Source: CAVXNP01 sp963763305
GTDB taxonomy: Bacteria; Pseudomonadota; Gammaproteobacteria; Xanthomonadales; Rhodanobacteraceae
Length of the DNA: 64,000 bases
Reading direction: 5' to 3'
Assembly: GCA_963763305.1 (NCBI GenBank)
Contig: CAVXNP010000001.1
Coordinates: 2,480,001 to 2,544,000 of the forward strand
Position numbers and translations under genes: made by a program. The notes below the pieces were generated by a model that saw only the letters and a program-made list of their open reading frames with translations, was not told the DNA's origin and made no database searches. Below, one piece after another: positions 46,957-59,000 of this stretch (position 1 is its first letter; each line of letters starts with the position of its first letter).

Positions 46957-46974
46957 GTTACTAATAATAGTAAC
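46957..46974 (-). promoter_or_regulatory. LexA operator directly upstream of the lexA start codon
   Basis: GTTACTA-N4-TAGTAAC, a 7-bp perfect palindrome with a 4-base centre, one base from the ATG. The minus strand also reads TACTAT/TATTAT, usable as a -10 box, so transcription could begin at or near the ATG. Confidence 0.75.
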
Positions 46975-47476
46975 CCAGGGCGCGTGGAAAAAGCGTGCTC
47001 CCGGCCACGGCACTGTCGCCGGACTCATCCATCTCGCGGCGGGCCGCAGGTGCAGCCAAGCCGGCTTTCCGGCTCGATGCGGCCAGCGGCTCCAGCCGCC
47101 AGGACGCCATACGGCGATGGCGCACGGGTGTCCGGAACCAGACTGCTGCATGCCGGTCAGACGTTGCCCATGCCGATCGGAGCAACCGTCGGAGTCGGAG
47201 CAACCGTTGGAGGGGGCCGGGTGAATTCCCTTGGCCACGTTCATGCGACGCGGGCTCGCGCAGGCAGGAATCCTGGGCGCGCAGGTGTTCCACCGGACCG
47301 AAGCGCGGGAGGACCCACCATCGATCCGATGCTGGACCCGAACAGGGTGGATGGCGAGCCCTCCTGCGCTCGACCTTCGGGCGCCTGCGGCGTCCTGCCT
47401 GCGCGAACCCGCCTTCGCGGCGATGACGATCAGGGGATCTCCTGCCAGCTCTGAAAGGAGCCGCCCGGGACGACGC
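46975..47476. other. Intergenic region with an inverted-repeat-bounded element
   Basis: About 500 bases without a convincing gene. A 20-bp inverted repeat (47250-47269 against 47393-47412, one mismatch, GCGGGCTCGCGCAGGCAGGA type) bounds about 160 bases, resembling a small non-autonomous element. CGGAGCAACCGT occurs twice (near 47178 and 47196). The lexA promoter must lie at the left end. Confidence 0.55.
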
Positions 47477-49210
<1,734 letters not shown>

Positions 49211-49471
49211 GCGGCGGCTCCCGTGGGGACGTGGGGAACACGGAACGGGAACCGGGGAAGGTGCGGATCACGGGCGCGTGGGCGCCAAAGGCAGCCACGA
49301 ACATCCGGGCTTGCACCCGCCACTGGCTCAGCGGCTGCCGGCCCCTGTGGTTCGTTCCCCGCGCTCGAATCAACTCCCCGTGAGCGCCCGCGGTCGCTGC
49401 CGGCGCTCAGGATAACGCTCGTGGTTGCGCCCACCTTTCCCGTTCCCCGTTCCCCGTTCCCGGCTCTCACG
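49211..49471. other. ptsH-ptsI spacer with GGGAAC-type inverted repeats
   Basis: 261 bases. GGGGAACACGGAACGGGAAC near 49229 is the inverse of CCCGTTCCCCGTTCCCCGTT near 49439, a short tandem of a 7-8-base motif. No gene seen. The repeats could pair to form a long hairpin in the ptsH-ptsI transcript. Confidence 0.5.
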
Positions 49472-49741
49472 TCACGCCCCCTCGTCGAACTTGCGCTCGA
49501 ACAGCTCGACCACGGTGGCCAGCGCCTCGGCCTCGTCCGGGCCCTCGGTGCGGACGGTCAGCGGGGTGCCCATGCCGGCGGCCAGCATCATCACGCCCAT
49601 GATGCTCTGCGCGTTGACCTCCCGCCCCTTGCTGACCAGCCAAACCGTGGATTTGAAACCCTGTACCTGCTGCACCAGCTTGGCCGAGGCGCGGGCATGC
49701 AGGCCGAGTTTGTTGGATACGACGATTTCTTGCTCAAGCAT
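49472..49741 (-). CDS. ptsH: Phosphocarrier protein HPr
   Basis: 89 residues. NKLGLHARASAKLVQQV carries the phosphoacceptor His15 and GREVNAQSIMGVMMLAA the regulatory Ser46, target of HprK. Both phosphorylation sites are therefore intact. It follows the EIIA gene by 89 bases. Confidence 0.95.
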   Translation of the reverse strand: MLEQEIVVSNKLGLHARASAKLVQQVQGFKSTVWLVSKGREVNAQSIMGVMMLAAGMGTPLTVRTEGPDEAEALATVVELFERKFDEGA

Positions 49742-49830
49742 CGGTTGAAAGGCTCTGGTCGTGAGTCGTGTTGGCGGCCGGGCTTGGCCTGGCGGCACAG
49801 CCGCGTGCGACGCGGTGATGGGCTGCCGGC

Positions 49831-50221
49831 TCAGGCATGGTCGATGAAGATTCCCCCGCGCCCGCCGCTGGCGGCGATCTGCGCCAGTTCGTCCAGCGGT
49901 TTCTCGGCGTAGTTGAGGACACGCAGCAGCATCGGCAGGTTCAGGCCTGACACGCAGCGCAGGTGCACTCCCAACGTGCTCAACGACAGGCCGATGTTGC
50001 AAGGCGTGGCGCCGTACAGGTCGGCCAGCACCAGCACGCCGTCGCCCTGGTCGAGGTCGCGGCATGGTGCGCGGTCGGCGTGCGCATGACATCCGGGTCG
50101 GCGTCGGCGGCACCTCCACCGCGTCGACCTTCAACGGCAGCTGCGGCATCACGTGGTGGGCGGCGGAGATCAGCGCCTTGCCGACCGCTTCGTGCGTCAT
50201 CAGCAGTACGCCGACGCTCAT
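49831..50221 (-). CDS. PTS EIIA of the mannose (PTS EIIA-4) family, one frameshift
   Basis: About 130 residues. MSVGVLLMTHEAVGKALISA holds the phosphoacceptor His10. The frame changes near 50090, after which VLADLYGATPCNIGLSLSTL and VSGLNLPMLLRVLNYAEKPL give the typical EIIA-Man fold. No matching EIIB/IIC genes are nearby, so it is more likely a regulatory terminal acceptor than a sugar importer. It lies between rapZ and ptsH. Confidence 0.88.
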
Positions 50222-50339
50222 GGCCGTGCTCCGGCGCTGGCCTTGGTTGCGGCCATGGCGGCCACGGCGTTCCTGCCGGGGCTCGCGCCGGCGGCACACG
50301 ACCGGCCAGATCGCGCAGGGCGACGTGCAATGGGGATGT

Positions 50340-51247
50340 TCATTCCAGTTCACGGTGGAAGGTGAGCACGCCTTCGCGCTCGGTGCGGAAGTGCCGGGCC
50401 AGCTCCTCGACCAGGTAGACCGAGCGATGGCGGCCGCCGGTGCAGCCGATCGAGATGGTCACGTAGCTGCGGTCGTCCTGCTCGAAGCGCGGCAGCCACG
50501 TATCCAGGCAGCGGATGGTGTCGGCGAGGAACTCGGCGACCAGCGGGTCGGCGTCGAGGAATTCGCGTACCGGCGCATCCTTGCCCGACAGCGGGCGCAG
50601 CGTGGGGTCCCAGTGCGGGTTGGGCAGGCAGCGCGCGTCGAACACGAAGTCGGCGTCCAGCGGCAGGCCGCGGCTGTAGGCGAACGACTCGAACAGCAGC
50701 GTCAGCCCCTCGGCGCCGCCGGGCGTACTCGGTGGCGATCAGCCGCCGCAGCTGGTGCACGTTCAGTTCGCTGGAATCGATCACGTTCTCGGCGATGCCT
50801 ATCAGCGGGCGCAGCAGCTTGCGCTCGCGTGGCGATGGCGTCGGCCAGCGACAGTCCGCGGACGGCCAGCGGATGGCGGCGGCGGGTTTCCGAGTAGCGC
50901 TTGATCAGCACCTCGTCGCGGCAGTCGAGGAAGACCAGGTGCACCTGCACGCCGGCGGCGGCCAGGTCGGACAGCACCTGCGGCATGCGCTCGAGATCGT
51001 CGCCGCGGCTGCGCACGTCGACGCCCACGGCGATGCGCCGGCGGCTGTCGCCGGGATCTTCCAGCACCGACTCCACCAGTTGCGGCAACAAGCCGGTGGG
51101 CAGGTTGTCCACGCAGTAGAAGTCCAGGTCCTCCAGCGCGCGCAGGGCCACGGTCTTGCCGCCGCCGGACATGCCGGTGAGCACCACCAGGTGCACCGCG
51201 TCGGTGTCGCTGAGGTTTTCCAGCAGGGGGGTCTCTTTGCGTTTCAT
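50340..51247 (-). CDS. rapZ: RNase adapter protein RapZ (frameshifted)
   Basis: About 302 residues. Nucleotide-binding protein that in enterics guides RNase E to GlmZ and so tunes GlcN6P synthesis. The Walker A is LTGMSGGGKTVALRALEDLD (residues about 23-42), followed by FYCVDNLPTGLLPQLVESVL and VFLDCRDEVLIKRYSETRRR HPL. After frame changes near 50830 and 50720 the C-terminal domain reads MFDARCLPNPHWDPTLRPLS, YVTISIGCTGGRHRSVYLVE. These are the RapZ signatures (DxRxLPNP, GCTGGxHRSV). It starts 6 bases after the hprK stop. Confidence 0.92.
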
Positions 51248-51253
51248 GGGGTC

Positions 51254-52237
51254 TTACCAGGGGGGCAGGCGACGCATCTGGTGCGCCTGGCGGTCGATGA
51301 AGGTCTGTGCCGGGTCGATGCCCTTGCTCTTGAGCATGTGGCTGCGCACGGCGGCTTCCACCAGTACCGAGAGGTTGCGGCCCGGCGCGACCGGGATGGT
51401 GATCATCGGGATCGGAACTTCGAACACCTCGCGGTGGCCGACGTCGCCGGTGAGGCGGGTCAGGCCGTCGGTATCCTCGCCCTCGCGCAGCGGCTTGAGG
51501 TGCACGACCAGGCGCAGGTACTTGGATGGCTTCACCGCGGTGTGGCCGAACATCTCGCGCACGTTGAGCACGCCCAGGCCGCGCACTTCGAGCAGGTCCT
51601 GCAGCAGTTCGGGGCAGGTGCCGTCGATCACGTCCGGCGCGATCAGGGTGAACTCGGTGGCGTCGTCGGCGACCAGGCGGTGGCCGCGGGTGATCAATTC
51701 CAGCGCCAGCTCGCTCTTGCCCGAGCCGGCTTCGCCGGTGATCAGCACGCCGATCGAGTACACCTCCAGGAACACCCCGTGCAGGGTGATGCGCGGCGCC
51801 AGCATGCGCGCCAGGTGGTACTGCATCCAGGTCAGCAGCTCGTGGCCGCGCTTGGCGCTCAGCCACAGCGGCGTGCCGGTTTCCTCGGCCACCTCGCGCA
51901 GGTCCGAGGGGATCGCCTGGTCCTTGGTCACGATCAGCGCCACCGGCTGGTAGGCGGCGATCTTCTGCATCGTCTCCCAGCGCTGGCGCGAGTCCAGCCC
52001 GTCCAGGTAATTGAGCTCCTCGGTGCCGATGATCTGCACCTTGTTCGGATAGATCACGTTGAGGTAGCCGATCAGCGACGGCCGCCGGGTGGCGGTGGCG
52101 CCCCGCTCGAGCACGCGCGCTTCGCCGCGCATGCCGGCGATCCAGCGCAGGCCCATGCGCTCATGGACGCCGTCGAACAGTTGCCTTGCGGTGAGCCGAT
52201 CCAAGCGTGCGGTTCCTCTGCCGTGCCGAGGCGCCAT
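51254..52237 (-). CDS. hprK: HPr kinase/phosphorylase
   Basis: 327 residues. ATP-dependent kinase/phosphorylase of HPr Ser46. The N-terminal domain (LTARQLFDGVHERMGLRWIA, VQIIGTEELNYLDGLDSRQR) precedes the catalytic domain with Walker A ITGEAGSGKSELALELITRG (residues 168-175 core) and the HPrK signature LEVRGLGVLNVREMFGHTAV. Intact. It heads the hprK-rapZ-EIIA-ptsH-ptsI set. Confidence 0.93.
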   Translation of the reverse strand: MAPRHGRGTARLDRLTARQLFDGVHERMGLRWIAGMRGEARVLERGATATRRPSLIGYLNVIYPNKVQIIGTEELNYLDGLDSRQRWETMQKIAAYQPVALIVTKDQAIPSDLREVAEETGTPLWLSAKRGHELLTWMQYHLARMLAPRITLHGVFLEVYSIGVLITGEAGSGKSELALELITRGHRLVADDATEFTLIAPDVIDGTCPELLQDLLEVRGLGVLNVREMFGHTAVKPSKYLRLVVHLKPLREGEDTDGLTRLTGDVGHREVFEVPIPMITIPVAPGRNLSVLVEAAVRSHMLKSKGIDPAQTFIDRQAHQMRRLPPW

Positions 52238-52356
52238 TGTGCCAGCTATGGCCAGTGGCGGTGGCACCAGGAGGGCGACTTGGCCACGCAGCACCTCGAC
52301 ACGCTCCTGCGGTGTTCACCCGGGCATGCCCGGGACGGCACACCCGGCCGACATGC

Positions 52357-53739
<1,383 letters not shown>

Positions 53740-53818
53740 GGAGATCGCTGTCGGGTGAGGGGAATGAACCGGCTATTCTACGCGCCATGTCCCCTCGAGG
53801 CTGACCCTCCGCTTACGC

Positions 53819-54055
53819 ATGGCCGATCTGATCCTCTACCAGCGCGACTACTGTCACCTGTGCGACCTGGCCCTGGCGGTGCTGGCCGAGGCGCGGACAC
53901 CCGAGTTCGACAGCGTCTGGGTGGATGACAGTGCGGTGCTGGAGCAACGCTACGGCACGCGGGTGCCGGTGCTGCGCGACGCCGGTGATGGCCGCGAGCT
54001 GGACTGGCCGTTCGATGCGCCGGCGGTGCGGCGGTTCCTGGCTGGCGCCGATTGA
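53819..54055 (+). CDS. Glutaredoxin-family small thiol protein
   Basis: 78 residues. LILYQRDYCHLCDLALAVL has a CxxC pair (Cys12, Cys15), then VPVLRDAGDGRELDWPFDAP, the cis-proline loop region. Matches the DUF836/glutaredoxin-like family. It converges with yceI, 21 bases away. Partner unknown. Confidence 0.85.
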   Translation: MADLILYQRDYCHLCDLALAVLAEARTPEFDSVWVDDSAVLEQRYGTRVPVLRDAGDGRELDWPFDAPAVRRFLAGAD

Positions 54056-54076
54056 CCGATCTGCCCAGGGCCGGCG

Positions 54077-54634
54077 CTAGCGCGGGGTCAGCACCAGGTG
54101 CGCATGGATGTTCACCGCCCCACCGATGACCGAGGTATCGGCGTATTCACCACCGCCCACGCCGAAGGCCAGCCGGTCGATGGTGCCGCTGGCATCCAGC
54201 GTGGCGCCGTTGTCCTGCGGGGCGAAGTCGATGGTCAGGCTGATCGGGCGGGTCACGCCGCGCAGGGTAAGGTTGCCGTTGGCCACGACCTGGCCGCCGC
54301 TCTCGCGACGAAAGCCGGTGCTGAGGTAGTGCGCCTTGGGATAGGCCATGGCGTTGAAGAAATCGGCGCCGGGCAGGGCGTCGTCCCGATCCGGCTCGCC
54401 GGTGCTGGCGCTGGTCATGTCGACGGTGACGTCAAGCCGGGAGTGTCCCAGGTCGGCCGGGTCGTAGCGGATGTTGGCGTCCCAGCGCGAGAAGGTGCCG
54501 TGGAACGGGGCGCCCTGGAAAGTGCCGGTGAAACCCAGCGTGCTGGCTTGCTTCTGTACCGCATAATCCGTCGCCATGGCCCGCCCGGGCAACCCCAGCG
54601 TGCCAAGCAGCACCAGGCAGAAAAGTCGCAACAT
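54077..54634 (-). CDS. YceI-family periplasmic lipocalin-like protein, copy 1
   Basis: 185 residues. The signal peptide is MLRLFCLVLLGTLGLPGRAM(A). The mature domain has TLGFTGTFQGAPFHGTFSRW, DLGHSRLDVTVDMTSAS, NLTLRGVTRPISLTIDF and DRLAFGVGGGEYADTSVIGG, the YceI fold that binds isoprenoids such as polyprenyl quinones. The ATG overlaps the cytochrome b561 stop (TGATG), so the two are translationally coupled, as in E. coli yceJ-yceI. Confidence 0.88.
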   Translation of the reverse strand: MLRLFCLVLLGTLGLPGRAMATDYAVQKQASTLGFTGTFQGAPFHGTFSRWDANIRYDPADLGHSRLDVTVDMTSASTGEPDRDDALPGADFFNAMAYPKAHYLSTGFRRESGGQVVANGNLTLRGVTRPISLTIDFAPQDNGATLDASGTIDRLAFGVGGGEYADTSVIGGAVNIHAHLVLTPR

Positions 54635-55215
54635 CAAGAGCCATCTCCTTCTGAATCGTGTCCATGCCCGGGATCGGCCGTCGGCAACATTCGACGCAGG
54701 ACCTCGTCGCGATCGATCACGTGATGTTTGAGTGCCGCCCCCACATGCACGATCAATACCAACACGAGTGTCCAAAAAAGGTATTCGTGCGCGGTTGCAA
54801 AGAACGGGGCCTTGTCGGGCGCCTTTTCGGTCAGTCCCGGCAGGTTGAACAACTTGAACCACTGCAGCGGGTAGCCGCGCACGGAGTTGAACAGCCAGCC
54901 GCTCAGCGGCAGGGCGGCAGCCAGGCCATAAAGCGCCAGGTGCACTCCGCGCGCAGTGCGCTGTTGCCAGCGCGGCGCCGGCCATTCCTGCGGGGCGCGG
55001 TCGACCGCTCGCCAGGCCAGGCGCAGCAGCAGCAGGCCCAGCAAGGTAAGCCCGATCGACTTGTGCAGCGCGTAGACGCCGATCTTGGTCATGGAGGGTT
55101 TCAGGGCGGTCATCCACAGGCCCAGTGCGCCGGTACCCAGGATCCCCAGCGCCATGGTCCAGTGCAGCAGCTGGGCGACGGCTCCCCAGCGGTTCGGGCT
55201 ATTGCGCAGGCGCAT
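54634..55215 (-). CDS. Cytochrome b561-type membrane protein
   Basis: 193 residues, four membrane helices with conserved histidines: VAQLLHWTMALGILGTGALG, ALHKSIGLTLLGLLLLRLAW, HLALYGLAAALPLSGWLFNS and HEYLFWTLVLVLIVHVGAAL KHH. These fit a di-haem b561 that moves electrons across the inner membrane. ATG 55215 lies inside the 3' end of the upstream yceI copy. Partner YceI genes on both sides suggest a quinone-linked redox unit. Confidence 0.9.
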   Translation of the reverse strand: MRLRNSPNRWGAVAQLLHWTMALGILGTGALGLWMTALKPSMTKIGVYALHKSIGLTLLGLLLLRLAWRAVDRAPQEWPAPRWQQRTARGVHLALYGLAAALPLSGWLFNSVRGYPLQWFKLFNLPGLTEKAPDKAPFFATAHEYLFWTLVLVLIVHVGAALKHHVIDRDEVLRRMLPTADPGHGHDSEGDGS

Positions 55216-55840
55216 CGGTGGATGGCTCCGGGGGCGGCGGGAGAGCGGCCGGTGCATGGCCGTCGCGAATCGCTTCCAGCTCCATCCAGATGGCTACCTG
55301 GTGGCCGATCGAGCCGGGGTGGGCCGCGATGCCGAAGTCGGTCCGGTCCAGCGACGCGCGGGCGGAGAACCCGGCCACGCGGTGCAGCCCGAAAAGGGTG
55401 CGTGCGTCCCGGTTGAGGGTGAACTGAACATCGATCGGCCGGGTCACGCCATGCAGGGTCAACCGCCCGTGCAGGACGCCGCGACGCTCGTCCAGGCGTT
55501 CCACCGAGGTACCGACGAAGTGGGCATAGCGCTGCCGGTCGGTATCGAGCAGCGAATTGCCCCGCACGGCCGCGTTCCAGTCCGCGTCGCCCATGTCCAC
55601 GCTGGCCAGGTCGATATCCAGCTCGGTCCGCGCCGAGCTCCAGTCGTCCGGATCGAAGCGCAGCCAGCCCTGCGCGATATGCAGCCGGCCGAACGGGCGC
55701 GAGTAGCCGTCGTGATCGATACTGAAGACGATCTGGCTGTGCACCGTGTCGTAGCGGTATGCATGGCTTTCGGCGTGCGCCGCCAGCACAGGCAGCGCCA
55801 GTGTTGCCAGCAGCCATTTTGCTGTACGGGACAGGGACAT
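55199..55840 (-). CDS. YceI-family periplasmic lipocalin-like protein, copy 2
   Basis: 213 residues. Signal peptide MSLSRTAKWLLATLALPVLA(AHA). DTVHSQIVFSIDHDGYSRPF, DWSSARTELDIDLASVDMGD, LTLHGVTRPIDVQFTLNRDA and GFSARASLDRTDFGIAAHPG define the YceI domain; the C-terminal tail is proline-rich. It overlaps the b561 start by 17 bases and is first in the three-gene set. It is only distantly similar to copy 1, so an old duplication. Confidence 0.88.
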   Translation of the reverse strand: MSLSRTAKWLLATLALPVLAAHAESHAYRYDTVHSQIVFSIDHDGYSRPFGRLHIAQGWLRFDPDDWSSARTELDIDLASVDMGDADWNAAVRGNSLLDTDRQRYAHFVGTSVERLDERRGVLHGRLTLHGVTRPIDVQFTLNRDARTLFGLHRVAGFSARASLDRTDFGIAAHPGSIGHQVAIWMELEAIRDGHAPAALPPPPEPSTDAPAQ

Positions 55841-56001
55841 ACGGGCAGTCTGGACGATCCGGTCCGGCGGCGCCAGCAGCGCAGCAGCCGTCTGGCACGG
55901 CCGCAGTCACGGACCAACCGTTCTTTTTTTGGCATTATCGGGGCTGGCGCTGCCGCGCCGGTCCCACCTTGGGGGCTGCGGCGGCAGTGGGGGGAAAGTT
56001 C

Positions 56002-59000
56002 ATGTTGTCGGCATTGTTAGCAATGGCCCTGGCGCTGGCCGCGCCGGCGCAGATGCCTGCTGTGGCCACCACAGGTGCGGCAGTGGCGGAAGCCCCGCTG
56101 GCCACGCCCCAGTTTCGCCGCTATGGCCTGGCCGAGGGTTTGCCCGGGTCGATGGTGTATGCGGTGGTGCAGGACCACGACGGCTACCTGTGGTTTGCCA
56201 CCACCGGTGGCCTGGCCCGCTACGACGGTGTGAGTTTCAAGGTTTTCCGGCACGACGCGGGCGATCCGCGCTCGCTGCCGGACAACCAGATCTACACCCT
56301 GTTCGTGGATCGCAAGGGCAGTATCTGGGTGGGCGAGATGGCATCGGGCCTGGCCCGGCTCGACCCGGCGACCGGCACCTTCAGCCACTGGCGGCACGAT
56401 CCGGCCGACCCGTCGAGCCTCTCGCATGACGAAGTCTGGTCGATCACCCAGACCACGGACGGACGGTTGTGGGTGGCCACCCAGGGGGGGCTGGATCGAC
56501 TGAGCCTGGACGGGCGCCACTTCGAGCACCTGGACAACACCGGAACGGTATCCCCGGACGTACCGGCGGATCGCCGCATGGGCTCGACCCGCGCGCTGCT
56601 GGCCGAGCCCGATGGGCGGTTGTGGGTCGGCACCGACCACGGGATCTATCAGCGCCTGCCCGATGGAACCCTGCGCGGCGTGTCCCCGGCACCCGGCAGT
56701 GCCCCGGACCTGAGCAAGGTCTGGCGCATCGAGGGCAGCGGCTCGGACGTTCGCATTGCCACCAGCCAGGGACTGTTCCAGGTGGGCACGGACGGCACCA
56801 TCCGGCCGGTCCCGGGGCGGTTGGGCACCATCCGCTCGATGAGCAGCGTGCGTGACGCGCGCGGGCGGCTGTGGGTGGGCACCGAACATGGCGTCGGCCT
56901 GGTCGATGGCCAGGGCACGCGGGTGTTCAAGGGGCACCCGCTGTTGCCGGGCGGGTTTCCCGCCGATGCCGTCTGGGATATCGAGCGCGACCGCGAGGGC
57001 GGGTTGTGGTTTGCCGTGGCAGACGCCGGGGTCGCTTACCTGCCGCCGGGGTGGGATGGCTTTACCCGGGTCACGCATATCCCGGATGAACCGGACAGTC
57101 TGAGCACCACCACCGCCGAGGCGGTACAGGCCAGCCGCGACAATCAGCTGTGGGTAGGCGGCATCAATTCTCTGGACAAGCTCGATCCAGCTACCGGGCG
57201 GGTCCGGCACGTGGTGCCGCATTTGCCCGAGGCACTGGTATCGATGGTCGAGGATGCGCGCGGCCGTCTTTGGGCGGCCGGGCAGGGCGCCCTGTTCGTG
57301 CTCGACGATGGTCGCCTGCAGCGTATCGACACCCATGGCGGGCCACCGAGCCGACCGACCCGACTGGTGCTGGCTGACGATGGTCTGGTCTACCTGGCAT
57401 CCTGGGGCGAGGGGCTGTACAGCCTCGATCCGGACACTCGCCGGATCCGGCCGGTGCCCATGGAGCAGGACAGTGGCGATGCTCTGACCGTTTCGGCCCT
57501 GCTCCGCTGCGGCGGGGTGCCGTGGTACGCCAGTGGCGGCGGCCTGATGCGTTTGGACCCGGCGCGCGGTTCGATGGTGTTCGTCACCGGCGTGCCCCGT
57601 GCGTTCATGCTCGGGGTGGCCTGTACCGACCGCGGGTTCTGGGTGGCCTGGGAGAATGGTCTGGAGCACTACCACTATGCCCACGGTGTAGCCACGCGCG
57701 ATCGCACGGTGGCAGTGCCGAGCGATTGGCAGGACCGCGACATCCTCGGACTACGTGAGGACCGGCAGGGGCGTGTCTGGATATTCGCCAACCATGGCCT
57801 GTGGCGGTTCGACCCACTGCGTGGCGATTTTCGAGCATTCGGTCCCCAGGACGGCCTGCTCCAGGGAGCCTTCAACAGCGACCATACGGCGATGCTGGCC
57901 AACGGCATGATCTACGGCGCGACCAAGGGCGGCGTGGTCGGTTTCAGTCCCGAGCGTCTGGCTGCGCCGGCGCCGGTGACCGCCGGCCCCAAGCTGGTAT
58001 TGAGCAGCCTGACGGTCAATCGCGAGGGAAAGACGCGGGCCTTGCCGCTCGATCGCACCCATCCGCTGCAGCTGGGCTGGCGTGACCGTGACCTGCGGGT
58101 GCAGGCGCGGCTTGCCTCGTATGTGGATCCCGCCGCCAACAGCTACCGGTTCCGCTTGCGCGGATTCGATCCGGCGTGGGTCGACACCGGCAACCGTGGC
58201 GAGCGCGAGTTCGCCGGGCTGGAGGCGGGCAGCTACCAGCTCGAGGTGCAGGCCAGGGGGGCGCGCGGAACAGCATGGACGTCGGTGGTGCCGTTGCTGG
58301 TCACGGTCCAGGCGCCGCCGTGGGTCCGCTGGTGGGCCTGGCTGCTCTACGCGTCGTGCGCGCTGCTGGGGATCTACCTGGCGCTGCGGGTCTGGCGCCG
58401 TCGAATGGCGCAACGCCAGCGCATCCAGCTGGCCGAGCAGGCCAGCGCGGCCAAGACCCAGTTCCTGGCCATGCTCAGTCATGAGATACGCACGCCAATG
58501 ACCGGCGTGATGGGCATGGCCGAGCTGCTCCTGACCACCCCGTTGCGTAACGACCAGCGCGATTACGCGCAGGCCATGCAGCGCTCCGGCAGCATGCTGT
58601 TGAAGCTGCTCAACGACGCGTTGGACCTGGCCCGGATCGAGGCCGGCCGACTGGAGCTGGAGCCGACGGCGTTCGACCCGCGCCAGTTGGTCCAGGACGT
58701 GGCCCAGCTGGAGCGCGGACAGGCGCAGGTCAAGGGTCTGCGGTTCGAGCTGGCACTTGCCGCGGACCTGCCACCGCGGCTGGTCGGCGATCCGGTACGG
58801 ATCAAGCAGATCCTGTTCAACCTGGCCAACAACGCGCTCAAGTTCACCGACAGCGGAAGCGTCACGTTGCGGGCGGCGTGGGTCGACGAAGGGGTGCGCT
58901 TCAGTGTCAGCGACACCGGCCCGGGCATCGCCGAGGCCAGCCAGGCGAGATTGTTCCAGCGTTTCGAGCAGGTCGACGGACCGCAACGCCGCGCCGGCAG

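Noticed and set aside
46975..47476. Short protein genes between lexA and ptsI
   Set aside because: Open frames on both strands lack a start context and show no domain; the region is better explained by repeats and promoter sequence.
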